The translations under genes were made by a program, and so were the position numbers. Shown piece by piece: positions 31,637-40,334 of a stretch of 64,000 nucleotides of DNA (positions within the stretch are counted from its first letter, which is position 1; every line of letters begins with the position of its first letter). A model generated the notes under the pieces. The model was not told the DNA's origin. It saw only the letters and a list, made by a program, of their open reading frames with translations, and did no database searches. Origin of the DNA: RYN-230 sp963834705 (GTDB lineage: Bacteria; Actinomycetota; Actinomycetes; Streptosporangiales; Streptosporangiaceae); the NCBI GenBank assembly GCA_963834705.1, contig CAWICV010000001.1:310001-374000 (forward strand). The letters are read 5' to 3'.

Positions 31637-31641
31637 GCCGA
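31637..31641. repeat. Right 5-bp target-site duplication
   Basis: GCCGA directly follows the ACA-3' end of the Tn7-like element and equals 27,777-27,781. Confidence 0.9.
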
Positions 31642-31925
31642 CGTGGCGGCCGTAACCGGCCCTTGAACAATCGTGAAGTCTGGCTCGCCTGCGCTGCATG
31701 CTCTAGCGGCCATCACCGCGGGCCGGCAGCGCCATGCCAGCCAGCATGCCGTTTGACAGCAGCAGCGCCTGACCCGGCGTAATCAAGTCCGGCCCGCCTG
31801 ATTAGGCATTACTACTGATTTAAACCGCGTCGATCTCACGCAGTCTGGCGTTAAGAGATCCGCTGGCTGGCCGGCCCCAGTCGCGGCGCCGGCGCTGGCC
31901 ACATGCACGCTAGGGGGACCCAGTA
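31642..31925. other. Intergenic, no gene seen
   Basis: 284 bp between the transposon and the secreted AOC-like gene. It has an A+T-richer patch around 31,800 (ATTAGGCATTACTACTGATTTA) that may hold the promoter of that gene; exact boxes cannot be fixed. Confidence 0.45.
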
Positions 31926-32423
31926 ATGCGCAAGACCATCACAGCTGCGATCATGGCGGCTGCTACCACCGCCGCAGTGGGGGGCGCCGGGATCGCCGCC
32001 GCGAGCACCCACTCGGGCGGTACCACCGGGACCGAGCACTTCCAGCTGATGAACACCTTGCCCGCGGGGACTACTGCCAGCGTCATCGCCTACGGCGTCT
32101 TCACCGCCGCGGCGGTAGCCCACGAGCTGCCGAACAACGTGCAATCCTTCGTGTTCCCGAACGGCACGATCCGGGTGCGCCACTCGAACCCGACCGGGCC
32201 GCAGGCCTTCAACCCGAAGACCTGCCTGCTCACCGCCCACCTGCACGGCACTTACCGGATCCTCGGCGGGACCGGCAAGTACGCCGGGATCAGCGGCCAT
32301 GGCACCTACCGCTTCAGCATCTTGTCCCTCGGGGCGCGCTCCGGTGGCAAGTGCTCGCAGACCAAGCTGCCTGCCGCCCTCCACCAGGTGGTCAACACGA
32401 GCGGGCCGGTCAGCCTGCCGTAG
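31926..32423 (+). CDS. Secreted AOC/dirigent-like beta-barrel protein
   Basis: 165 residues. A signal peptide is visible (MRKTITAAIMAAATTAAVGG with cleavage near GIAAASTHS). The mature domain has strands of alternating hydrophobic residues and the motif LHGTYRILGGTGKYAGISGH, followed by GTYRFSIL. The GGTG-x-Y-AG-x-x-G repeat is typical of allene-oxide-cyclase-like or dirigent-like barrels seen in Streptomyces secreted proteins. Two cysteines (in KTCLL and GKCSQ) may pair. It is a stand-alone gene; a binding or cyclase role is unproven. Confidence 0.75.
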   Translation: MRKTITAAIMAAATTAAVGGAGIAAASTHSGGTTGTEHFQLMNTLPAGTTASVIAYGVFTAAAVAHELPNNVQSFVFPNGTIRVRHSNPTGPQAFNPKTCLLTAHLHGTYRILGGTGKYAGISGHGTYRFSILSLGARSGGKCSQTKLPAALHQVVNTSGPVSLP

Positions 32424-32601
32424 CACGGCTCAGCACAAGGCCGCGCCCGGCCACCCGCACGGTGGCCGGGCGCGGGAACTGCCCGAAGTTCGAGGCAACG
32501 GACGTTGCCAGCGCGGCAGGTGATCGCCCTGCGGCTGGTCCTTGACCTAGATACCGGCAGCTGAGCGCTCCCCCAGCCGCAGCTTCGCCCAGACAGCACC
32601 C

Positions 32602-33054
32602 TCACCGCTGGCGCTCGTCGTAGGCCACACGATGAGCGTCGATGTCGGGGTTGTGATCGACGGCCCAGCTGGCCAGGGCGACCGCGTGCGGGATCAAGGT
32701 GGCGGCGAGTTCGCTGGGCTCGTACTCCACGCGCGGTGGTACCTCGGCATGGGCAGTGCGGATCACCAGCCCGTCGCGTTCGAGCTTGCGCAGGGTAAGA
32801 GTGAGCATGCGCTGCGAGATGCCCGGGATGCGCTGCTGCAGTTCGGTGAACCTCAGTCGCTGATCGTGCAGGGTCGCGATGATCAGCAGAGCCCACTTAT
32901 CGGCGATGCGGTCGAGCAGCGCGCGGATTGCCCGGCCCTGGTCTCCCCTGATCAGGCACACGTCCTGGTAGTTGGCCACGGCCACCTCGCTGATAGCTAC
33001 GCACACGCGTGTGCCTTTTGTAAGCGCTCCGGTTGTCCCGCACAATGACGCCAC
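32602..33054 (-). CDS. HxlR-family transcriptional regulator
   Basis: 150 residues if the GTG at 33,054 is used; GTG at 32,979 (VANYQDV) is an alternative closer to the usual HxlR length. The winged HTH reads ALLDRIADKWALLIIATLHD, LRFTELQQRIPGISQRMLTL and TLRKLERDGLVIRTA with wing EVPPRVEYEPSELAATLIP. HxlR regulators commonly sense aldehydes, quinones or redox state. The gene is divergent from a DoxX-like gene, and TTACCCGAAGTAA at 33,055-33,067 lies exactly at its start. Confidence 0.9.
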   Translation of the reverse strand: MASLCGTTGALTKGTRVCVAISEVAVANYQDVCLIRGDQGRAIRALLDRIADKWALLIIATLHDQRLRFTELQQRIPGISQRMLTLTLRKLERDGLVIRTAHAEVPPRVEYEPSELAATLIPHAVALASWAVDHNPDIDAHRVAYDERQR

Positions 33055-33067
33055 TTACCCGAAGTAA
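33053..33067. promoter_or_regulatory. Possible HxlR operator
   Basis: ACTTACCCGAAGTAA holds TTAC/GTAA arms around a 5-base centre, between hxlR and the DoxX-like gene. A close copy, ACTTACCGGAAGAA, is at 8,033-8,046 upstream of the DHA2 exporter. Confidence 0.5.
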
Positions 33068-33085
33068 CTATAGGGACGTGCTGTG

Positions 33086-33451
33086 ATGCGGGTGGCCTAC
33101 TGGATTGTCGCCGCGTTGCTGGCGTTGTTCTACCTGTACGCGGGTGGGCTCAAGGTCGCGCGGTCCAAGGACCAGCTGCGGCCGATGATGGGCTGGGTGG
33201 ACAGCGTGCCGCTGCGGCTGGTCCGGACCATCGGCGTGCTGGAGGTGCTCGGCGCGCTGGGGCTGATCCTGCCGCCGCTGACCGGCATCGCGGCAGGCCT
33301 CGCCCTGGCCGCGGCCACCGGGCTCGCGCTGATTCAGATGGGTGGCATTTCGCTGCATCTCCGCCGGGGCGAAGCAACGGTGATCTGGCTGAACATCGTC
33401 CTGCTCGCCCTGGCCGGCGTCGCGATATGGTTGTCAACCAGCTGGCTATAG
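33086..33451 (+). CDS. DoxX-family membrane protein
   Basis: 121 residues with four TM helices: WIVAALLALFYLYAGGLKVA, IGVLEVLGALGLILPPLTG, IAAGLALAAATGLALIQMG and VIWLNIVLLALAGVAIWL. The YAGGLK start of helix 1 and the GLILPPLTG turn are typical of DoxX-like proteins, small redox-linked membrane proteins. ATG at 33,086 follows AGGGA (GTG at 33,083 also in frame). It is divergent from an HxlR regulator, a common pairing. Confidence 0.9.
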   Translation: MRVAYWIVAALLALFYLYAGGLKVARSKDQLRPMMGWVDSVPLRLVRTIGVLEVLGALGLILPPLTGIAAGLALAAATGLALIQMGGISLHLRRGEATVIWLNIVLLALAGVAIWLSTSWL

Positions 33452-33493
33452 CTCGCTGGTTCAGTCGCTTCCCCAGGGCCGCCCGGCGGCGGC

Positions 33494-33904
<411 letters not shown>

Positions 33905-33980
33905 GACGATCAGGCTAGTTGCGGCCTCGTAGACAGCGCTTCTCGATTCCTGACCGGTGCCGCTGGCGTGGCCGGCCGCA

Positions 33981-34682
33981 CTACTCCCCCTGCGGCGCCC
34001 TGGCCGTGCCGTATTCGTCGTGCCAGTTCCACCACGAGTACGGCGGAGTCTGCGGATAGCCGTCCGGCGAGTCCTCCCACTCCTCCTGGCGGCCCAGCGC
34101 GGTGATGTCCAGGTACGCCCAGGTGCCGCCCATCGCCTCGTCACCCCGGTTGTTCAGGAAGTAGGTGCGGTACACCTGGTCGCCGTCGCGGATGAACGCG
34201 TTCGTGCCGTGCCACTCCCGGACGCCGAAGTCGAGGTCGAACTCGTCGGTCAGCGTGTACCAGGGGTGAGTCCAGCCCATCCGCGCCTTCACCCGGGTGA
34301 TGTCCGGCTGCGGCGCGGGTGAGACGAAGGCCAGCGTGGTGTCCCGTGCGTTCAGGTGGGCGACGTGCGCGACCTGGTCGGCGACCAGGGAGCAGCCGAT
34401 GCACGCGTGGCCGGGCCAGCCGTACACGCCGGGCTCAAAGAACGCGCGGTAGACGATCAGCTGGCGGCGTCCCCCGAACAGGCCGAGCAGGCTCACCCGG
34501 CCGTCCGGCCCGTCGAACGAGTACTCCTTGTCCACCCGCAGCCACGGCATCTGGCGGCGCTCGGCGGCCAGCGCGTCCCGGGCCCGGGTCACCTCTTTCT
34601 CCCTGACCAGCAGCCGCTGGCGCGCCGCCTCCCACTCGTCCCCGGTGACCACGGCCGGGGTCTGCATCGTCAGCTCAGTCAT
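33981..34682 (-). CDS. DUF899 thioredoxin-like protein
   Basis: 233 residues from ATG at 34,682, preceded by a strong GGGAGGA. The DUF899 thioredoxin-like fold shows WLRVDKEYSFDGPDGRVSLL, then LIVYRAFFEPGVYGWPGHAC with IGCSLVADQVAHVAHLNARD, and a C-terminal YSWWNWHDEYG. The single CIGCS cysteine pair is conserved in the family. It is the third gene of an SRPBCC-ArsR-DUF899 unit. Members often occur with ArsR and AHSA1-like proteins; a peroxiredoxin-like role is suspected but unproven. Confidence 0.9.
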   Translation of the reverse strand: MTELTMQTPAVVTGDEWEAARQRLLVREKEVTRARDALAAERRQMPWLRVDKEYSFDGPDGRVSLLGLFGGRRQLIVYRAFFEPGVYGWPGHACIGCSLVADQVAHVAHLNARDTTLAFVSPAPQPDITRVKARMGWTHPWYTLTDEFDLDFGVREWHGTNAFIRDGDQVYRTYFLNNRGDEAMGGTWAYLDITALGRQEEWEDSPDGYPQTPPYSWWNWHDEYGTARAPQGE

Positions 34683-34702
34683 GGTGTCCTCCCGTTGTGC
34701 TG

Positions 34703-35059
34703 TCATGCGGCAGTGCTGGGTCCCCCAGCACTCTGATCGAGATGGTCCTGCAGCGCGCTCAGCGGGCCGTCCCAGTCCCGGGCCAGCGCGGCCAGGAACT
34801 GCTGCGCCACCTGCATCGGCGCGGAGCGAAGCCGGTACCGGACCCGGCGCCGCTCCCCCGGCTCGGCGGTGACCAGGCCCACGTCGGCCAGCATGGCCAG
34901 GTGCTTGGCGATCGCCTGCCGGGTGATGGGCAGGCGGCCGGCCAGGTCGGTGGCCGTGGCCGGGCCGGTGGCGGCCAGCGCAGCCAGGATGGCCCGCCGG
35001 GTCGGGTCGGCCAGGGCGGTGAACACCTGCTCGGCAATGGCCTCGATGTCAGGCGGCAT
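34703..35059 (-). CDS. ArsR-family transcriptional regulator
   Basis: 118 residues with a compact winged HTH: AEQVFTALADPTRRAILAAL, then TATDLAGRLPITRQAIAKHL, AMLADVGLVTAEPGERRRVR and YRLRSAPMQVA. No metal-binding cysteines of the ArsR/SmtB type are present, so this is the DUF5937/AHSA1-linked group. Its start overlaps the preceding SRPBCC gene by 11 bases. It probably autoregulates through the double palindrome at 35,503-35,545. Confidence 0.92.
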   Translation of the reverse strand: MPPDIEAIAEQVFTALADPTRRAILAALAATGPATATDLAGRLPITRQAIAKHLAMLADVGLVTAEPGERRRVRYRLRSAPMQVAQQFLAALARDWDGPLSALQDHLDQSAGGPSTAA

Positions 35060-35480
35060 CGAGGTAGGCGACCAGCTCGCCCAGTTCGCTGGCCCAGCCC
35101 TGGGTGTTGCCGTCGTACGCCTTGCGGTAGGCGTCCTCCGGCAGCTGGGCGAACCCGGACTCGACCACAGTCAGGCGGGTGCCTAAACCGGACGGTTCGA
35201 GGGTGAACTCGACATAGGTGCGGCGCGGATCATCCTCCGGCAGCCCGAAGATATGCCAGGTGAAGCCGAATACCCGCGGCTCCTCCACCCGTTCCACCCG
35301 CATTTCGGCCGTTTCCCCGCCGGCCCACCGCATCCGGGCCGAGCCACCTGGCCGCAGATCGATCGTCGCCTCGTTGCCGAACCAAGCAGCCAGGCCCTCG
35401 GCCGTCGTGAGTGCCGCCCATACCTGGTCCGGCGGGCGCCCGACCTGCACGGTCCGCTCGATGCGATCTGGAAATGCCAT
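35049..35480 (-). CDS. SRPBCC (AHSA1-like) domain protein
   Basis: 143 residues from ATG at 35,480, with GGGAGG upstream. The START-like fold reads RIERTVQVGRPPDQVWAALT, EGLAAWFGNEATIDLRPGGS, RVERVEEPRVFGFTWHIFGL and FTLEPSGLGTRLTVVESGFA. The AHSA1/CalC group binds hydrophobic ligands. It is the first gene of the ArsR operon and lies next to the double operator. Confidence 0.92.
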   Translation of the reverse strand: MAFPDRIERTVQVGRPPDQVWAALTTAEGLAAWFGNEATIDLRPGGSARMRWAGGETAEMRVERVEEPRVFGFTWHIFGLPEDDPRRTYVEFTLEPSGLGTRLTVVESGFAQLPEDAYRKAYDGNTQGWASELGELVAYLDAA

Positions 35481-35502
35481 GCCCCGAGCCTCCCGAACGT
35501 GT

Positions 35503-35545
35503 CGCAACCCGTTGGTTGCCACCTTATGGCAACCAACGGGTTGCG
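35503..35545. promoter_or_regulatory. Paired ArsR operator
   Basis: CGCAACCCGTTGGTTGCC and GGCAACCAACGGGTTGCG (18 bp each) are perfect reverse complements around a 7-base centre. Each arm is itself a GCAACC-N4-GGTTGC palindrome, so two dimer sites sit side by side, 23 bases upstream of the SRPBCC start. Confidence 0.85.
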
Positions 35546-35573
35546 TCAAGCACCCTCCCCCGGACTGGAGCAG

Positions 35574-35790
35574 CTATGGGCGGACCTCGTAGACGATGTT
35601 GAACGGGGTCTCGGCGGCCCGGCGGAACCCCGGTGTACCCGGCCTCGCTGGCCAGGTGCTGGATGGCCGCCTCACCGGCCTGCGCGCCGAGCGAGTAGCC
35701 GCCGTCCTGGGACAGCGCTGGGCACGCACAGGAACGTGGAGAACGAGTAGTAGACCCGGCCGACTGGGTTGAGGTTCTCGGCCACGGTCC
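35574..35790 (-). pseudogene. C-terminal piece of a class I methyltransferase (frameshifted)
   Basis: On the minus strand the frames piece together as VAENLNPVGRVYYSFSTFLC, then (after a shift) DGGYSLGAQAGEAAIQHLAS, then (after another) FRRAAETPFNIVYEVRP and TAG. The order equals the last ~75 residues of the HTH-plus-methyltransferase proteins whose N-terminal part stands alone at 42,113-42,514. At least two frameshifts make this a relic. Confidence 0.6.
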
Positions 35791-35793
35791 AAC

Positions 35794-36258
35794 TCCCGCA
35801 AGAATCGCGTCTACAAGGTATTCCGCGAGGTCGGCCGCAGCGTGCGGACGGTGGCCCTGCTGCGCTACCTGGCCGACTCGCAGCTACGGGCGCGGATCAC
35901 CGCCGCGACCAACAAGGTCGAGTCCTACAACGGATTCTCCCATTGGCTCGCGTTCGGGAACAGCGGCATCCTGGCCGACAACGACCCCGTCGAGCAGGAG
36001 AAGCTGATTAAGCTCAACACCCTGCTCGCCAACCTGGTCATCTTCCACAACGCCCTCGACATCATGGACGTCGTCCGCCAGCTGGTGGCCGAGGGCTGGC
36101 TCATCACCGCCGACCACCTCGGCGCGATGTCCCCGTATCTGCGCGGCCACATCAGCCGGTTCGGCGCCTACGCCACCGACGACCTCAACCGTCAGCCCGA
36201 GGCATTCAACCCTGTCCTCAAGGAAGTTGACTTCACCACCCTCGGCCTGGCTGCCTGA
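35794..36258 (+). pseudogene. Tn3-family transposase C-terminal fragment
   Basis: About 154 residues: RVYKVFREVGRSVRTVALLR, ATNKVESYNGFSHWLAFGNS, DNDPVEQEKLIKLNTLLANL, VIFHNALDIMDVVRQLVAEG and an SPYLRGHISRFGAY tail. This is the end of Tn3-type TnpA (about 950-1,000 residues when complete), including the NKVE-x-x-NG-x and DPVEQEK motifs. About 85% of the protein and the terminal repeats are missing; the region upstream is the methyltransferase relic. Confidence 0.85.
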
Positions 36259-36401
36259 GCTTTCAGCGAGGATGAACTCGCAGATTTCCCGCTGGTAAGA
36301 ACGCTGTCATCGGAAGGCCGTTTGGGCGTCCTGAAGCGGCCATTCGCATGGTCTGCCCGATCGCGGTGGCGGCGGCGCTCTCCGTTGGTATTAAAGGGGT
36401 C

Positions 36402-36773
36402 ATGGACCTGGGTGAAGCGATCCGTCTGCGCCGGACGGAGCTTGGGATGTCCCAGGCCGACCTGGCGAAGGCCGCCGACGTGGGCGCGCGACAGATTCGC
36501 AGGTATGAGGCCGGCGAGCAGCAGCCGCTGTTCACCGTGGCCGTGGCCATCGCCTCAGCCCTCGGTATTCCGCTCGCCGAGCTGGCCGGGCTGCCGGCGG
36601 AGCATGCGGCGGGACCGGCCCGGGTTCTCCCGCGCGTCCGGCACGGGATCGAGTTCATCCAGCGCGGCGATTCCAGTGGCGAGCTGCGGATCACCGGGAC
36701 GGCGACGCGGCGCTGCTGCTGTGGGGCGCGGCGTGGCTTGACGAGCACCGCGAGTGGATTATCGACGCGATGA
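36402..36773 (+). CDS. XRE-family HTH protein, C-terminal frame disturbed
   Basis: From ATG at 36,402: an XRE HTH (MDLGEAIRLRRTELGMSQAD, then LAKAADVGARQIRRYEAGEQ and VAIASALGIPLAELAGL). After about residue 85 the frame runs into TATRRCCCGARRG, which looks non-coding, while the +2 frame reads DHRDGDAALLLWGAAWLDEH and on to a TGA at 36,925. The true protein may therefore have used that second frame, implying a frameshift near 36,690. A TATTAA/GGGG start region precedes it. Confidence 0.6.
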   Translation: MDLGEAIRLRRTELGMSQADLAKAADVGARQIRRYEAGEQQPLFTVAVAIASALGIPLAELAGLPAEHAAGPARVLPRVRHGIEFIQRGDSSGELRITGTATRRCCCGARRGLTSTASGLSTR

Positions 36774-36994
36774 GGTTCCAGCATCCCGCCCGGCCGGGCG
36801 ACGACACGGTCACGGCGACCGTGGTCATCGAGGTTGTCTCTCCCGGCACGTTCCCGCCCGGGCATCCGGACTCGCGGCCGCGCCTGGGACCGTGGTCCCA
36901 CGGCGTTCCCCCGATGCCCGTGTGAGCGGGCAGGGTCGGTGGTTAGCGGGCGCTGTTGTCTCTGATAAGCCGCATCTCCCTGCCCGTTAGCGGG

Positions 36995-37633
36995 TCATCG
37001 CCGTCGTGGCGGAGCTGGTAGTGGCCGGCAGGGCGTGATGCCTGGGGAGCGCCCGAGGAAAGCGGCGAGCCGGTCGCTGGGGCCGGCCGTGGCCGCTACG
37101 GTGAGCGGCGCCGCGAACAGCGGGCGGCGGCCGGTGCGGGGCACCAGCACCGGGGCTATGGCCAGCAGTGCGGTGGCCAGGGCGCGCGGGATCGGCTGGT
37201 GCTGCCCGCACGCCCGGGATATGTCCCACCCGTGGACGGCGACCTCGAGGGCTGCCGCGGCGGCCATGACGCTGGCCGGCAGCGGGCAGCCGGCGATCTC
37301 GATGACCTGGCGCTGGCGGCCGGGGCCGGTCCAGGCGGCCAGCAACTGGCCGGCGCGTTCGCGGAACGCGCGGGCGGGGTCAGCGGCCAGGTCCGCGTGT
37401 TCCGCGGCGGGGTCTAGGCCGACGCGTCCGGCTTGGGTGCCCTCACTGAACGCGGCCAGTGATTCGCAGGCGTGCCGGAGCAGCATCTGCAGGTCCCATT
37501 CCCGGCATGGCGTCGGGCGGGCCATCAGTTCCGGCGTGACGGCCAGGGCCGCGCCGAGCGCGTAGCTGACCGACGGCCCGAGCAGCCGGGAACCGTCGGC
37601 CGGCCACGATGCCGGCGGGACTGCCGGGGTCAT
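36995..37633 (-). CDS. TIGR03086-family (mycothiol-type DinB) protein
   Basis: 212 residues from ATG at 37,633, overlapping the sigma factor stop (ATGA). The DinB/MDMPI-like bundle is seen in MARPTPCREWDLQMLLRHAC, AEHADLAADPARAFRERAGQ, and ALEVAVHGWDISRACGQHQP with the conserved H-G-W-D. His in LLRHAC and the HGWD histidine are usual metal ligands. The family includes mycothiol-dependent maleylpyruvate isomerases. Coupling to the ECF gene suggests coregulation. Confidence 0.9.
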   Translation of the reverse strand: MTPAVPPASWPADGSRLLGPSVSYALGAALAVTPELMARPTPCREWDLQMLLRHACESLAAFSEGTQAGRVGLDPAAEHADLAADPARAFRERAGQLLAAWTGPGRQRQVIEIAGCPLPASVMAAAAALEVAVHGWDISRACGQHQPIPRALATALLAIAPVLVPRTGRRPLFAAPLTVAATAGPSDRLAAFLGRSPGITPCRPLPAPPRRR

Positions 37634-38619
37634 CGGCCCGGGACCGCGGCCGCCGGGGTGGTCTGCGACAGCCCGAACGCTGCGAACAGGTCCGGGTCGT
37701 TGAACGCGGTGACCCGGGCGACGCGCGATGCGGCGATGGTGAGCACGCATATCGAGTGCGCTCGGTACTCGCCGTCGTGGCCGATCATGTAGGCGGCGAG
37801 CGCGGGCTGGCCGTTGGCGGCCACCGGGATCATCTGGAAGCGGCCGGGCTCGGTCAGGACCCGTGCCTGCAGGAAGCGCCCGATCAGCTCACGGCCGGTG
37901 AACCAGGTCACCTCCGGCGGCATCTCGAACACGGCGTCCGCGCGTAGCAGTTGCAGGACCGCGGGGACGTCGGCGTTCTGGAACGCTGTGGCGTACCGGT
38001 CCAGCAGGGCACGGACGGCCGGGTCGGCGGGCTCGTGGATCTGGTTCTGGTCGGGGGCGACCTGCTCGAGCCGGATCCGGGCGCGGGCCAGCATGCGGTT
38101 CACCGCGGTCGTGGTGGTGCCGAGCAGATCCGCGGCCTCCGCGGCCCGCCAGCCCAGCACGTCGCGCAGGATCAGCACGGCGCGCTGCCGGGCGGGCAGG
38201 TACTGCAAGGCGGCGATCAGGGCCAGCCGCATGCTCTGCCGCGACGCGACGATCTCAGCTGGATCGGCGGACCCGGCGCTGACCAGCGCGTCGGGCATGG
38301 GCTGCAGCCACGGAACCTCCGGCCGCGCCGCGGCCAGCGGAGCCTCGGGGTACTCCCCCGGGGCGCCCAGGCTGGACGGCAATGGCCGCCGTCCGCTGTT
38401 CTCCAGCGCGCGCAGGCAGGCGTTAGTCGCGATCCTGTACAGCCAGGTCCGCAGCGACGCCCGCCCCTCGAAGTCGCCGTAGGACCGCCAGGCCCGGATC
38501 ATGGTCTCCTGCACCTGGTCTTCGGCATCGTGGACCGAGCCCAGCATGCGGTAGCAGTGCGCCAGCAGCTCAGGCCGGAACGGGTCGGTCAGACGCGCGA
38601 AATCCTCGCTGACTGCCAT
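37630..38619 (-). CDS. ECF sigma factor with SnoaL-like domain (SigX5-type)
   Basis: 329 residues. Region 2: LAHCYRMLGSVHDAEDQVQE and WLYRIATNACLRALENSGRR. Region 4: LPARQRAVILRDVLGWRAAE-like segment and HTH TTTAVNRMLARARIRL. Then a SnoaL/NTF2-like domain from about 215 (YATAFQNADVPAVLQLLRAD). It is the second copy of this architecture in the window. AAGGAGC precedes the ATG. It starts an operon with the TIGR03086 protein and faces a divergent DHA2 exporter, 184 bp away. Confidence 0.92.
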   Translation of the reverse strand: MAVSEDFARLTDPFRPELLAHCYRMLGSVHDAEDQVQETMIRAWRSYGDFEGRASLRTWLYRIATNACLRALENSGRRPLPSSLGAPGEYPEAPLAAARPEVPWLQPMPDALVSAGSADPAEIVASRQSMRLALIAALQYLPARQRAVLILRDVLGWRAAEAADLLGTTTTAVNRMLARARIRLEQVAPDQNQIHEPADPAVRALLDRYATAFQNADVPAVLQLLRADAVFEMPPEVTWFTGRELIGRFLQARVLTEPGRFQMIPVAANGQPALAAYMIGHDGEYRAHSICVLTIAASRVARVTAFNDPDLFAAFGLSQTTPAAAVPGR

Positions 38620-38803
38620 GGCCGCTCCTTCCGGGTCGTCGCGTGCGGCGCCATCAGTGGTATAGATCCGGGCCGGCCGCGAAACTCACCGCTCGCCAGC
38701 GGATTTTCTACCCCCGCGATTTTCCCGGTCAGTTTCCGGTGGCTGCCGGATCTGTGGATGTGACCGCGGTTTAGGGCCGCCTCACACACATCAGGGAGCC
38801 CGC

Positions 38804-40308
38804 ATGTCAAGGCAGCAGCTTTCCGGCGCGATCGGCTACCGCCGCCCGGAGGGCCAAGGTTTGAATCAGGTCCATCGCTGGCGCGCGTTTGCGGTGCTGG
38901 CGGTTTCGTTCTTCATGACGGTCGCGGACCTGGCGATCGTCAACGTCGCCTTGCCGACCATCGGCCGCAAGCTGCACATGCCCGAATCGGCCCTGCAGTG
39001 GGTGGTCACCGGCTACGCGCTCACCTTCGGCGGCTTCCTGCTGCTCGGCGGCCGCGCCGCGGACCTGCTGGGGCGCCGCCGCATCCTGATGGCCGGCCTG
39101 GCGGTGTTCACCGCGGCCTCGCTGGGCTGCGGGCTGGCGAGGGCGGAGGGGTTCTTGATCGCGATGCGCTTCCTGCAAGGGCTCGGCGCGGCGATCGTGC
39201 TGCCAGCGGCGCTGTCGATCGTGATGAACATGTTCCCCGAGGGCGGCGAGCGGAACAAGGCGCTGGGCGTGTGGGGGGCCATCGGGGCGAGCGGCGCGGC
39301 CGTCGGCGTGCTGGCCGGCGGCCTGCTCACCCGCTACGCCGGCTGGCAGTACATCTTCTTCCTCAACGTCCCGGTCGGCGCGGCGGCGCTGGCGCTGGCC
39401 CCGCGCCTGGTGCCGGAGAGCCGGCTCGCCACCGAGCGGCGACGGTATGACCCGTTCGGCGCGGTGACGGTGACCGGTGGCCTGTCGTTGCTGGTCTACA
39501 CGGTCTCCACCGCCCCGCAGGCCGGCTGGGTACCGCCCGGACGGTGTCGCTGCTCGCGGCCTCCGCCGCTCTGCTCGCCGCGTTCGTAATCACCGAGACG
39601 CGGGTGGAGGCGCCGCTGATGCCGCTGCGGATCTTTCAGAACAAGACGCTGGCGGGCGCGAACGCGGTCGGCGTGCTGCTCGGCGGCAGCTTCTTCGCCT
39701 ACATCTTCATCGGCACCCTGTACCTGCAGCAGGTGCTCGGGTACTCCGCGCTGACGGCCGGCCTGGCCTGGCTGGTGATGGCACTCAGCTCGGTCGCCTT
39801 CGCCGGCCTGTCGCAGGCGCTGGTCACCCGTGGCTGGGCGAAGCTCGTGATGGCGGCCGGCATGGCGATGATCGGCGGCGGCATCGTGTGGTCAACCCAG
39901 GTGCCGGTGCACGGGCACTTCTGGGTCAGCCTGGGCGGGCCGTTCATCATCGTCGGGATCGGCACCGCGTTCGCCTTCATCCCGGTCTCGATCGCCGGGC
40001 TGGCCGGGGTCGGCGAGCACCAGGCCGGCCTGGCCTCCGGGCTCCTCAACACCTCCCAGCAGCTCGGCGGGGCGGTCGGCGTCGCGGTAGCGTCCACTAT
40101 CGCCGCCACCCACGCCAGCACCCTGCTCCACCAGGGCACCGCACCAGCCGCGGCACTGACCAGCGGCTTCCAATGGGCGTTCTGGACCTGCGGTGTCATC
40201 GGCCTGGCCGCGGTCCCGGTGACCTACCTCCTGGTCCGCCGCAACGACCTGGCCACGGCGGTTGCCCGCACATCCCAGAAGCCTCAGCCGGCACCCGCCG
40301 ACGCCTGA
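38804..40308 (+). pseudogene. MFS DHA2 exporter split by a frameshift
   Basis: The first frame (to 39,589) gives VADLAIVNVALPTIGRKLHM, the motif-A GGRAADLLGRRRILM, and TMs to about TM8. The second (from about 39,544 to 40,308) continues VSLLAASAALLAAFVITETR and the last TMs, ending VPVTYLLVRRN. Together they make a 14-TM exporter of about 501 residues. Loss of one base near 39,530 (GWV-ACC-GCC-CGG region) moves the frame. It is either a recent mutation, a sequencing error or real loss. ATG at 38,804 follows AGGGAG. Confidence 0.75.
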
Positions 40309-40334
40309 CCCAGACACAGCAACGGAGTCCTGAC

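Noticed and set aside
36754..36990. A 78-codon plus frame after the XRE gene
   Set aside because: Arg/Gly/Pro-rich shadow of the neighbouring frame with no ribosome site.
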